Shown one piece after another: positions 11,867-22,359 of a stretch of DNA of 64,000 nucleotides. Source of the DNA: Gibbula magus (taxonomy: Eukaryota; Mollusca; Gastropoda; Trochida; Trochidae); contig OW388296.1 in assembly GCA_936450465.1 (NCBI GenBank), forward strand, positions 50,667,750-50,731,749, given 5' to 3'. Both the position numbers and the translations under genes were made by a program. The notes below the pieces were generated by a model. That model was not told where the DNA came from, made no database searches, and saw nothing but the letters and a program-made list of their open reading frames with translations. The stretch's first letter is position 1, and every line of letters begins with the position of its first letter.

Positions 11867-12010
11867 GATATACCCATACTTCTCCGAGTGTATCGAATGA
11901 TACCCTACACTTTTCCCCGTGGGGCCCTTACGAGGCGGAGCCGAGTAAGGCTCCAACGGGGAAAGGTAAGGGTATCATTTGATATACACGAGGAAAAGTA
12001 TGGGTATATC
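11867..12010. repeat. 144-bp hairpin with CGAGGCGGAGCCGAG centre
   Basis: Two arms of about 66 bp: GATATACCCATACTT...GAATGATACCCTACAC...TTTCCCCGT...GCCCTTAC pairs with its complement on the 3' side, about 85 percent matched, around a short GC-rich palindromic tip. GC content is well above the surroundings. It could be a foldback MITE or yield a long hairpin RNA. Similar plans, without sequence identity, occur at 46044-46187 and 51852-51990. Confidence 0.8.
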
Positions 12011-12394
12011 TGTCTTATTTCATAATATTTCTAAACAAATACAGCTGTAAACAAGCTTGTGCATGAAACGCACAACCCAAATACGGCCACGTCTGTGACA
12101 ACGCAGTCCGTGCTGCGTTGTATGGTTACCCATGTTTGGGGCTCGAAATCTAATTGATATGGCCCAATGACGGCATTGTCAGCGCAGATGCACGTGCATC
12201 TTGCTGAAATGTACACTTACGCTATAAACAGCATGGCTAATGTCAACGTGGCCAAAGTTTAGAGAAAACAGAAAACCCAAAATTAAATTACATTCTTATA
12301 TAAAAAAAAACACATAAATTTGTGATATTATTTCACTCATTATAAGAACCTGATTCATTTGGTCCTGAAAAAATGTTTAGAGTTTCAACTGGCT

Positions 12395-12460
12395 TCGTTG
12401 TGTTAGGGTAGGTCGTTCGGCCAGAAATCAACAGGACACGGGTTCGACCCCAGGTTCCTT
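12395..12460 (+). repeat. tRNA-like fragment with B box
   Basis: Ends in ACACGGGTTCGACCCCAGG, a T-arm-like hairpin containing a B box (GGTTCGACCCC). The rest of a cloverleaf is not clear; a decayed tRNA-derived SINE head is most likely. Confidence 0.4.
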
Positions 12461-12546
12461 ATATGTTCATTTATAATCTGACATTTTATAAAGTATCATC
12501 ACTTAGAATTTGGAAATTTAGAAAATTTACTACATTGTTTCTTAGT

Positions 12547-12640
12547 TGTTAAAAAGTGTAGGTATATTAGAAAAGTGTAGGTATATCAGAAAAAGTGTAG
12601 GTGTATCGGCTAATACACCTACACTTGTAACAAAAGAAAC
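12547..12640. repeat. AAGTGTAGGTATAT short tandem ending in an inverted repeat
   Basis: Three direct copies of AAAGTGTAGGTRTAT (12549, 12572, 12593), followed by the inverted copy ATACACCTACACTT, giving a hairpin around CGGCTA. The same TAGGTATAT / GGGTATAT vocabulary appears in the arms of the hairpin at 11867. Confidence 0.6.
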
Positions 12641-12675
12641 CATAGCAACGAGACCGGAAGTGGGGTATAAATGAT

Positions 12676-12922
12676 CATGGGCTACCGCGTTCGCGATCGG
12701 CTTCGGATCAAGAGGTCCGAGGTTCGAATCCCGCCAGGAGCACCGCATCTTTCTCTGCATGAGAGAACTGTTCTACACGCAGTAAGGTTTGGGTGCAGTG
12801 CTGCACTGAATTTCAGCGTAGTACCACCCATGGTTCGCTAGTTCCAGCAGCTGCTTGCAGGTTTCACCGAAATGCGAAATCCGACTCGGAGTATTAACAC
12901 GAAAAGATAAGATAAGATAACC
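12676..12922 (+). repeat. tRNA-derived SINE with (GATAA)n tail
   Basis: A tRNA-like head carries a B box (GGTTCGAATCC, 12721-12731) inside a GC-rich T arm, with a weak A-box region just upstream. About 160 bp of unrelated body follows, closing with a short GATAA repeat (12904-12920). Head plus body plus simple tail is the SINE plan. A functional tRNA is unlikely because no intact acceptor stem forms. Confidence 0.55.
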
Positions 12923-14600
12923 ATTCCTAAACGTACCAACATACCAAGATTCTCAATTGAGTTCGTGACATTGTACAATATTTGTTTATTGACAAACATA
13001 TTGCGGAACAGTTTAATTACACGAATCAAGGTTTCGTTTTATTCACAAGCGTATGAAAATTAGAAATGCGATGAAAATGGAATGTTATGAGTTATTACAC
13101 AAGATGGCTTATTTTAACAAAAACATACCAAATAATTGGTATTAGAAGGATATAAGTCGATAATTTACTTCATCAGAACTTTTAGTGTTCTATGTGAAAA
13201 CAAACTTTAATTTGTTACTTAATATTCAATATAATTTCAAGGACCGGTGAAAACTTTAAGTACATGTTAGCATTGTGACCTTTTGTTAATGAAATGTGTA
13301 GATGTTGAGCTGAAAATCTGACTCAATCCACATAAGAAACTAAAGGGATATATATGAGGGTGTCAAAGTACACAGGGACCTACATAAGAAAACCCTACGG
13401 ATATTGCTTATCCAGAGAGATCTTATGGCTTAACTGTCGCTAAATATAGTCATCTTGCAATTCATAATGACGAGCGTATACTTGAATGTCTGACGTCATC
13501 AGTGTCTGTTACACCCTTTATATCCCTCTCTCCCCGTCAGATCGATGTCCTGGTCTCCCATTAGTTCAGCTCTACACTCATCACCTGTGTAGAAAAGCTA
13601 ATAGTGGTAATCCTGCCTGTCGTTGATTTCACCTTGATCAGCCTGAGGATTAGGTGGAGCCCCTCCTCGCCCAATGATTGCAGCTCAGACATCTACAAGG
13701 ATGTACCCTGTTCATTATGTCTTCAGTCTGTACGTCTCCATGCCGTCTTACGTCAGATCCCGCTACTGTGCAATAAAGAACTATCGATTTTCTGCAGGGT
13801 CTAAGTAGATAGATCCTCTTCATGGGCTAATTATTTGCTGGATATTGGAAAAGCGACAGCCTGTAAAACAAATAAATAGCTCGCTGAACTAGATTCTATG
13901 TGGGAGTGCCATCTTTGATCTTGCTTAATGCAGCTTGCCCTGCAGGAAGTACTGCGGAGCCTACTAATGAATTACGTATATGCTCACAAAGCCTTGTTTT
14001 GGAAACAGTGATGTGCTCTCATTAGGTCTCAATGACATAGATGGACGAATAGTGTTTTTATCAGATCAACCGGGAAGGCATGACTCTGCTAATGATGGGA
14101 TAATACCGATCCGCCCGTGCCTTCATCTGCTAAAATAGTTGTTGTGTTGGTGACATCAAATGTATCTTATTACAGATTAACGTTGTTATCTTTGTGAAAG
14201 GTTTTCAGTCATTTGATGCAAATATGTGGCTTTACTCGCCATCGAATTAGTAATACATTATTTAACACTTTGATAGATAACTGGCTTTTGTTTATCATTA
14301 TACTCTTTAATATCTCCCATTGTCTTCTGTATTGTTTATATAAGGCGACCCGATTTTATTATGGAAACCCGAGATTCCATAAACGACCTACATGAACTAC
14401 ATTAGTTATAGCTTTGCAAACTTATCATTGCAGGTTTGTTAAACATAACTAAGACTTTGGTGAATATTCCTACTTTGTACATGAGATGGATATCCAATGG
14501 GAGACAAATACCATGGGTGGGATAAAACTTTAAAACGGGTGTCCCATGATGATTAATGAATAGTGTGAAACCAGTCGGGAATCCGAACATTTTCAGCCTG
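12923..14600. other. No gene seen; single CRE
   Basis: Unique-looking sequence. A perfect TGACGTCA lies near 13491. A more GC-balanced patch at 13500-13810 has short open frames without recognisable domains. Confidence 0.4.
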
Positions 14601-14614
14601 TGTTTATATATATA

Positions 14615-14681
14615 TAACCATGGACAGCCAGCTGTTTCGGTCTTTCGGACCTCATCAGCATTGTGTGTGTGGAACATGGTT
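14615..14681 (-). ncRNA. Type I hammerhead ribozyme
   Basis: On the minus strand all core nucleotides of a hammerhead are present. CTGATGA lies at 14658-14652. Stem II is GGTC/GACC closed by a CGAAA loop (14651-14639), with the required G10.1-C11.1 pair. GAA follows at 14638-14636. Stem III is ACAGC/GCTGT with a minimal TG loop (14635-14624). The cleavage base C17 is 14623, preceded by U16.1. Stem I is open, as in type I: ATG pairs with CAT next to the core, then AACC (14681-14678) pairs with GGTT (14619-14616) across an asymmetric loop. Predicted cleavage is between 14623 and 14622. Such ribozymes are known in animal retrozymes and Penelope-like elements. No second copy or obvious host element is seen nearby. 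Confidence 0.85.
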
Positions 14682-15228
14682 GTGCTTTCAGCTATGCAAC
14701 ATTATCAACGCAACAAAGCAGTTTAAGAAAGTCCCACTCATTTGCATAAAGTGCTCAAACCGTATATCTACAGTAAGCTTGTTCAAGTCCGTAGCAAATG
14801 CGTGTACCATGTGCTCAATCAGGCCAAATTAATGGTTTAAGAGCTTACACATATATATATATATATTTATTTATGAAAACTGACAATAAATACATAACAG
14901 GAGAAATCATCAATAAGAATACATCTATTTAGTTTTATCATTAGGGTAAGAGAATGTTTAATTTGAATATTATGTTGAACTGTTTACATGATTGGTGTGT
15001 ATCCAATTACACTATAACTGGGAATGATGTCGAATCCACGGCACGACCGTTTCAAGAAGAGCGGTTTAGTTCTATTAGATGGATAATTAGTTAACAGCTA
15101 AGTATCAAAGAACCAAAATTGGAATTTTAAGTTTACTGATTTAGGATTCAGGCATTTTGATAACATGAATGTTAATTTTCCTATATACTTTGTTGTTTCG
15201 AAGTTACTTTAAAGTAAATATATGACCC
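14682..15228. other. No gene seen; short (TA)n at 14852-14870
   Basis: AT-rich spacer between the ribozyme and the inverted dispersed repeat. A second TA run flanks the ribozyme at 14605-14616. Confidence 0.45.
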
Positions 15229-15351
15229 TTTCTCATCCGAGAACAAAACATTCTTCAGTAAACATAGGTGATGTAATAATAGAAATATAAATACCAATGA
15301 AAAAATTCCTGTTTGTAAATGAATTCATTTAGATCTGGGAAAGAACTTGGC
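15229..15351 (-). repeat. Dispersed repeat, inverted copy (pairs with 11165-11288)
   Basis: Reverse complement of 11165-11288. The 3.9 kb between the copies could be a composite unit, or these are simply two independent insertions of a short element. Confidence 0.85.
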
Positions 15352-15872
15352 TAAATGACCCTTTAAACTCTTTTGGGAATGATTTTATTTCCAATGTAAA
15401 TGGCTATACGTGCTAATCAGGTAATACGGTAAGAAGATATGCTACATTTAAATATGAATATCGTCCAGAACATTTATTTTGCCGTATGCTTCGCTCTAGG
15501 CTTGCTTTAGCGCGTTGTAGATGTGTTGTTGTTGAAACAAACGGTAAAGTTGTACTTCTCGAAAGTAAGGAACGTGTATTACTTGTATTACATGTACTTG
15601 GCGTCCTGTTTTACTGCACTGTGCACAATCATGTGAAAGTGAATGATGTGGGTGAGATAAGCTTGTCAATGTCAAGTCCACAAGAGCCGTTAAATAGAGC
15701 CATACCCTGCTATCTGTTTACAAGGTGGCAGCCCTTTTGTACTCCTGGTGTTGTGAGTATATGTACCATACACCAATTATCCTTTTACTCTGCTATATAC
15801 GTTTATAGAATCTCATAAGGATTATGAAAAGAGATTTCCATTGTTACTCTGTCGCTGTGTCTCTCTTTGGTC

Positions 15873-16241
15873 TTAAAGGGGCAGTAGCACGTTTTTTGCA
15901 AATTTTATTATTTTAAATTTCCCATTTATAATGATAGTTTATGCCATTTATATTTACTTAAGAGGGTAAAACATTTTATAACACAAACCAATTACCCGTA
16001 GTGGTAAAATGATGTTGCATATAAAGCAAAACTTGCATGGCGGTCATTTTATTGTGAACACATTTCATTATTTCGAATGACAAAAACGATTCCCATTGCT
16101 TTACGGAACTATGTACAAATGTACACTCATTTTTAACTTGATTTTGCGAAGAGAGAAGGATGTTTTACTATTGGTGACAATATTTTTCAAATACATTTCA
16201 TCGACTTATTTCAACGAAAAAACGTGCTACTGCCCCTTTAA
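15873..16241 (+). mobile_element. MITE family 1, copy A (TTAA-flanked)
   Basis: Bounded by TTAA + AGGGGCAGTAGCACG and CGTGCTACTGCCCCT + TTAA. The interior of about 340 bp is shared with copies at 30863, 37286 and 53434 (landmarks: CCCATTTATAATGATAGTTT, TTGCATGGCGG(C/T)CATTTTATTGTG, GAGAGAAGGATGTTTTACTA). No transposase. The TTAA at both ends suggests piggyBac-type mobilisation, an inference from target preference. Confidence 0.9.
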
Positions 16242-16853
16242 GTGGCTGACAAGGATTTTCCAGACAGAAACGAGGGACCAGGACGGGACGCATCTTCAAT
16301 ATTTAAACTCTGTCCGATACACGATCAGTCTACCACAAGCACAATCCATTGGCAAAATACTTTAGACCTTAGAGTTTTAGCTCATCAATCGTCAACGAAG
16401 GACTCACATTGGCCATGATTTACTATTTGTTTTTGATTTCTGCTAAGAAGCTGATATCTTGTTTATTTCAACTCTAGATACAGCATACACTGACAGATGA
16501 AGCATTGGCACTTTTCTAAAGTGATAAGATATATGTTTAGCATATAGCTATATATAAATGCATTTCATTCGTTTGTTTTGTTTTTCAGACTTTCGAGTTT
16601 CGAAGTTTGCAATTATCTTATGTAATCCGACTCAACGAAAGATAAGTACATTTCACTGTTGCCGGTATGATGAAGTTTGGGCATCTGTCCTGCGATCAAT
16701 TTTAGTCTTCTTGTTCCATACTAATTAACAGATAAGCGAGAGGTACATAATGTACCGTTTTAAATTAACGCCAGTATGACACGTGAATATGAAAGCAAAC
16801 AATTTTCTTAATGAAAATCACTGAATGTCCCTTCAAACTACTAGTAGATGTAT

Positions 16854-17082
16854 TTAAAGGGACACCGCGTCGACAGTAAAAATCAGATCATGTGTGTACT
16901 TATGCTGCTGATTGTTTTCTAACAAGTCACAGACACCGTATTTCAGACAATTGACGTAATTGGTAATAAAAACTACTGCATGTAGACAGTAAAGTGAAGC
17001 GTAGCTCGTTAGCAGACACTATTATCAGCTTAGTGAGATAAAGATGAGACTCAGTTTTATCCTCGACGCGGTGTCCCTTTAA
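16854..17082 (+). mobile_element. MITE family 2, copy A (TTAA-flanked)
   Basis: TTAA + AGGGACACCGCGTCGA at the left and TCGACGCGGTGTCCCT + TTAA at the right: a perfect inverted repeat of about 16 bp around 190 bp of interior. It sits about 150 bp past the stop codon of the BRICHOS-like gene and so may lie in or near its 3' UTR. A decayed copy lies at 37858-38078. Confidence 0.85.
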
Positions 17083-17235
17083 GTTGAAACGTTTATACCC
17101 TCTCTTGCAAAGTTATAATAGGACATACAAAAAGGTAGTCGTCAAATATCTTTATATAATAAGAATATAATAACAACATTAAGCCTGTCTTCACCTAAAG
17201 AATAATGTAAATGAACAATGTCAATAAAAATAAGT

Positions 17236-20200
17236 TTAAGTTGAAGACGTGGAGGCTACAGTTGAAGGGCTGAATTCCATGATCTGTGAATGCGCACACA
17301 GTTTGATCACTTCATGGTCCAGGCTTGTCGTGTGTTTGTCAACAGAAGTGGTACTGGTCCCATCTCCAACCATCGAGAACATCGTAGCCTGCAAGATGAA
17401 CAAAGAATCTGAATCTGGCTGAAGAAGAGTAGGACTATTGCCTATATGGTGATCATCATATTCTTCTTTATTGGACATTTGATTGAAATATCTTAAACAT
17501 TTTCAATTTTGAGATTTACCATTAAAAGTAGCATTCAATTGTTCATTAATCGGCATTTCGTTACGGTATTTGATTATAGTTCAATATTTGATTTAACGTT
17601 AAATGTATTCATTTTAAATTATTTTTAATATAAATACTCTGTGCTGTTCATAAAGACACCGTGTTTATCACAGCTCTGAAAAGAACTGTATCACTCACTT
17701 CCACGGTTTGAAGGGTTACTGGATCTTTTGCAAGAGCAACTTCAGAGTCGGAGAGTTTCCACAGGTAACAGGTGTCGTGGGTGTTGAGTATCATGTAGCC
17801 CTATAAGTGATATAAACATAATACTCAACGAGCTTATGTGTAATATCAATATAAATTAAATGATATTTGTGATTTGGTATCACAAGCACGTAAAAATAGA
17901 CATATTGCAGATACCACAAACATTTAAGTTTTAAATAAGTTATAGGTTTTTCTGCTGATAGCATAATCTTATGATAGGTGATTGGTTAAAAATTGAGCCT
18001 CACAAAGTTAATAGGAAATCAAATAAAATTCATGTTTTAACAGAGTTCCCCTGCAATGTAATGAACTTCATTCCAATATCGTTGAAAGTCACACATCTCA
18101 AAGAAACAACCGGCAGACATCGTCACCTATTTTACAACATCCATGCCTCTCAAAGTCAATGCATAGACAACAGAAATTAAATGAAGCAGCCAAACCACTA
18201 ATCATTTGGGTTTAGGAGTAGATATTTTTCAAAACCAAAATAGTTTGTATGCTTAATTGAATAAGAACTACCACTAAAACCTTTGTTTACAAAAACAAAT
18301 CTTAGACCGTTAAATACTATAACTTAGCTGAAACAACAACAATCCATTTTCTGAAGACACCATCAATTACCAAAACACATCTGTGAAGACACTATCGAAC
18401 AATAAACATAACTTCATTAGCGTGTGCGGGACATTGCACAAGCAGAGCAAAATTAGGGTCTCGCCTCCCCATGTTTTGCCTTCTCCACGGCCACAATAAA
18501 ATGCGAAACAAAAGACTATTGAACATTAAATTCAAGAAATTGAATTTACAACTAGAACCATTCCGATCTCACGACTATCACCTAAGTGACTTCATACACT
18601 TTAGATTATCATTGGAGTCAGCAGAAACAAGTTTGATTATCACAAGGGACATTTCACACAAGTTGAATCATTACTGGAGTCACTACTCAAGTTTGTTTAT
18701 CAGGGGGGTCACCACGCGTTTGATATTGATTGTCAACAGAAGTAATAATAAGGCATATTCGCACAAGAATTCGTAACTGATCTCGTAGTGACCTTGACCT
18801 TTGACGGAATTTAGCGAAAACCTTTTCAAATCTTGTTTTATCTCCATAGTTCATATATACCGATTGAAATATAAGCCAAAAACATATAAAGTTATCCTGT
18901 TTACAAGGATTTTGTTTTAGTGATTTCAGAACTCGTGATCTTGACCTTTGACCTTGAATGTCAAAAAATGCCCCAGGGGTATAAGTTGGAAGTTATGTAT
19001 ATGAGATCTTAAAACCTTATTGGAAAGAAACGCGCGGCGACGGCGGCAACGGCGGCAACGGCGACAGAAACTGCACCAAAAACTGATAAAGTCGGGGCTG
19101 CTGATTACAGCAAGCTCACTGAAGCTATTCAAATACGCAGACGTAAATCATTTCAACGGCGATCAGGGCTTCTTCATCCTGTATGTTGACATATCTGGTT
19201 TTGTCATGTAACCCTTAAAATAATTTTCAGACGTAATTTCAAATTACTTCAGTCAAAACATTGAGTTAGCTGGTATTTTCTCACAGAATAACGTTTTATT
19301 TCATCGTTTTGTCTATCCACCAAATATAAACCATTGTTTTTGCCATTTTTTTACCGAAAATATCGACACAAGAAGTCGGTGCGAGGAGCCTCGCTAATCT
19401 TTGTGCGGTAGAGTTTGCACTAACTGGACTTGTTGTATGTTTGCGCTGCTCTCCTGTTATCGTGTTATGTAATCTTATGCATATGACTGATTAAAATAAA
19501 AACCACAAGAACGATAAAAATAGGGCAATGTTGTCATTGCGAAGCCTATGCTACTTAATAACTAAAATACTATTTCGAAAATAGCTATTAATATAATAAT
19601 TAAGTCAACGTAATGAAATGCAATGAAATATTAGTCAACGCCGAGAATTTTGTTTACAAAGATTCAATCTAGCACTGATGCACTGATGCACTGATGCACT
19701 GACATGCAGTTTAAATTGTGAAAAACACCTGCGATTGAACGTTTATAGCCTAAATATAAATAAATACAATTACCTTGTGCGTTATTGGAAAATTTATTTT
19801 ATTAATCAAATAACAGAATAGTTCACGAATAGGGTTATATATGATAATATTTATGGTTGAGTAATTTGCATAAGACATGTTTTTAGGGTTTTGATATTGT
19901 TTATATAGAAATAAATCATTGAACCTGCTTCAAGTGGCTGTACTATAACTAGTATATATTTTAAAACTTATTTCAAATAGTCAACAAAAATATCTGTATG
20001 TAATTTCTAGTAAAATTATTGTAAATAGGGATAACGTTTAACATATTTTATATAACTGTACAATTATCATTTTGAACATTTAAGCACTATCATTGTTCTT
20101 CCTTGTGAATGTTTTATTGGAATGGACCGCTTAATATTTTCATCTTCTCAAACGTTTGAACGTGAATTAATTCCTGAAAATTAAAATTTATATTCTTTCG

Positions 20201-21064
20201 TTATTATCAGTTATATGAAAGTTTTATTTCTAAAATGTAACTTGGATCATTAAAAACTTAGAGGAAATGTCATAATTCTTCTTAATTCCCAATATTAAGA
20301 TAATAAGCTAAATATCGTTATAAATTTTCACTGAGTCATTTGAATAAGACAATTCATCAGCATTGGAATTTGTCGCAATAATTTAGCTTCAATTAGCTTT
20401 CAATTGTATTTGAATATAACTCAGTTAAAGTAATCGCCCTAAATTAAAATATCCATGCCAAAATTTAAGATCGAATCCTAAATAAAGATTTATCATTGCA
20501 ACAACTACCATAAGTCGTAATCAAATTTGTCTTGTACTAACAGTGATATATTTTTTAATCGAAGCTTATACATCATAATAACAATGTTTTAATTTAAAGA
20601 TGATTGGTAATAATAAAGTAAACAATTAAAATATAATGCACAAAGAAAGAAAGCCGGTTTCTGATCGAATGAACTGTATACGTATATTTTGCTACGTACG
20701 TACGAATTAATTTTGATTACGAAACTTCCACGATACATCGAGGTTATGCTTAGTTTTGGATTAGCTCTGACTTGCGAACGAAACGTAAGTCAATTTTGTG
20801 GAACTACCAATAAAATTAATTTCCGTAAAATATGAGTTGTTTACAAGTAAACTTATATATCAACAAGTAAATTTATATGAGCTAGTCTAGAACTTTATTT
20901 ACAAAATTAGCAAAGTGTTCAAACCTCGCATCGCCTGAACTTGAACAGTTGACAGCAGTTGATGCGTAGTATTTTATTTGGTTCTGAAATGTACCCATTT
21001 ACATGTGCTGGTTTAGGTTCTATCTTCTTATTCGACTCACATATTCACCTCAAATGATTAAAAT

Positions 21065-21099
<35 letters not shown>

Positions 21100-21996
21100 T
21101 TCAATTAAAACTAAGAAACGGTCTCATGCATGTGTAGTAGCCGACAATTATAATCTCTATCTCACGTATGTTCTCGTTATAAGACCTATTAAACGCTATA
21201 GACGCAATATTGTACTCTTATCTACTTTATTAAAGTTTCCAAAATCACGTTTGACTTAATGGCTGCAGCAAGCCGAGATCCATTGTCCGGTTTTCGATCG
21301 TTTTCGAAAAGATTGACCTTCAACTGGTTATTTTCGATTAAAGTTGATAATTCTGAATTAAATTACAAACATTATAAAATTGGACATGTATGTGACCTCA
21401 CCAACATGAGTATGTCCCTTTAATGCCCATGCAGAATATTCCCGAAGTTGTGAAGCAATTTACTATTAACATCGTATATGAACTTGGTCTGAGGATTGGA
21501 AATTAGTACTTTTCGTACTTTTGCCTCGTACACACCATAAATTTCAGCATTAAACTGACATGTGTGTGACTGAGTGAAACAAATAAAATCCTACTTACTG
21601 ATTTTCCCTCCAACTCGAAGTTGAATTTATCATGGATATGCTCGTTTTGTTGGACTGCTGGATCAGTGGGATTAGTTGGTTGAGGTGGGTGAGTTGGATG
21701 TTGACCGTGCTGATCATGGCCTGGATTGTGTTGTACACACTGTCAGTGGGCAAAGACAATAGAGATGATTAGTACATCGTGGGGCAAACGTAACGATACA
21801 AAATTTTCAACTAGGGACTTTCAAACATGGAAAAAATAAAAATTGAATGTGTCTACTAAACGATAAGATTTCAATCTTAGAAGCTTCTCAACAGATTCTG
21901 TAAACATTTCTAACTATTAAAATATCTGAAATAAATGGATAAAAAGCTTACAGATGCAAGGGCAACAGAGGCGACGAGGAGGGCAAGCTTCAACAT
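17236..21996 (-). CDS. Small secreted BRICHOS-like protein, four exons
   Basis: Coding exons on the minus strand: 21996-21952, 21739-21599, 17800-17699 and 17388-17236 (stop TAA). Donors are gtaagc, gtaagt and gtgagt; acceptors end gacag, tatag and tgcag; every intron is phase 0 (212, 3798 and 310 bp). The 146-residue product starts MLKLALLVASVALAS, a signal peptide ending at the first splice junction. Residues 16-48 are rich in His, Pro and Gln. Residues 49-135 resemble a BRICHOS domain: HIHDKFNFEL with Asp52, YMILNTHDTCYLWKL with Cys73, and LDHEVIKLCAHSQIMEF with Cys127; the 54-residue cysteine spacing fits the family. The tail is only about ten Ser/Thr-rich residues, so no antimicrobial peptide follows the domain as it does in annelid BRICHOS precursors. 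BRICHOS domains are known as intramolecular chaperones; the gastrokine-like layout is inferred. The gene structure is firm, the family call moderately so. Confidence 0.83.
18780..19080. repeat. Probable interspersed repeat with TGACCTTTGACCT and a GGCGAC/GGCAAC tract
   Basis: Lies in intron 2 of the BRICHOS-like gene. It contains two related GACCTTGACCTTTGAC phrases (18790-18805 and 18938-18954) and ends in a GC-rich GGCGACGGCGGCAACGGCGG tract at about 19033-19062, unlike the AT-rich intron around it. The style recalls widespread molluscan repeats, which I have not been able to compare. The second phrase holds a perfect AGGTCA direct repeat with 1-bp spacing on the minus strand (18942-18954). 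Confidence 0.45.
19672..19702. repeat. Short tandem GCACTGAT x4
   Basis: Four consecutive 8-bp copies in intron 2 of the BRICHOS-like gene. Confidence 0.9.
21067..21097. repeat. Microsatellite (AT)n
   Basis: About 15 AT copies within intron 2 of the BRICHOS-like gene. Confidence 0.95.
21226..21422 (-). repeat. Dispersed repeat family 3, copy 1
   Basis: On the minus strand this begins ATTAAAGGGACATACTCATG and contains GATCGAAAACCGGACAATG followed about 20 bp later by AGTCAAACGTGATTTT. The same phrases occur in plus orientation at 33690-33760. The TTAAAGGGAC start resembles MITE families 1 and 2, so it may be a third TTAA-type family, but the other end is not found. Confidence 0.5.
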
Positions 21997-22036
21997 ACTG
22001 AGATCTAATGTAAATATGCCTCTGTCAGATACGACC

Positions 22037-22046
22037 TATACTTATA
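22037..22046 (-). promoter_or_regulatory. TATA box of the BRICHOS-like gene
   Basis: TATAAGTATA on the minus strand, 41 bp upstream of the initiating ATG (21996). A start site 25-30 bp downstream would leave a 5' leader of only about 10-20 bases, ending CATTAGATCTCAGTATG. No other TATA-like word stands closer. Confidence 0.6.
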
Positions 22047-22197
22047 CACACTACAATCTCGACATCTGTATTGGGTTTGGCTGTGGACACGAACTATGAC
22101 CACCTATTCCTATCTTAAGACGTCATTCATTTCTCATCTCTGATAAAGCGATAAAGACATTCATGAGTTTAAAACCATGGTCTTATTCGCGATCGGG

Positions 22198-22355
22198 TCT
22201 GTGAAGTTAACGAATTTTCTCCAATTCCTTATTCCTTATTCAAAATGTGAAGTTAGCGAATTTTTGACAGTTTCTTATTCCTTATTCAAAATGTGAAGTT
22301 AGCGAATTTTTAACAGTTCCTTATTCCTTATTCAAAATATGAAGTTAGCGAATTT
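22198..22355. repeat. Minisatellite, 46-bp unit, about 3.5 copies
   Basis: Unit GTGAAGTTAGCGAATTTTTA followed by ACAGTTCCTTATTCCTTATT and CAAAAT, highly similar between copies. It lies 200-360 bp upstream of the BRICHOS-like gene's start codon, so it could affect its promoter. Confidence 0.9.
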
Positions 22356-22359
22356 TAAC

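Noticed and set aside
15486..15818. 110-codon plus open frame
   Set aside because: Overlaps a similar minus frame, shows no domain, and lies between a dispersed repeat and a MITE.
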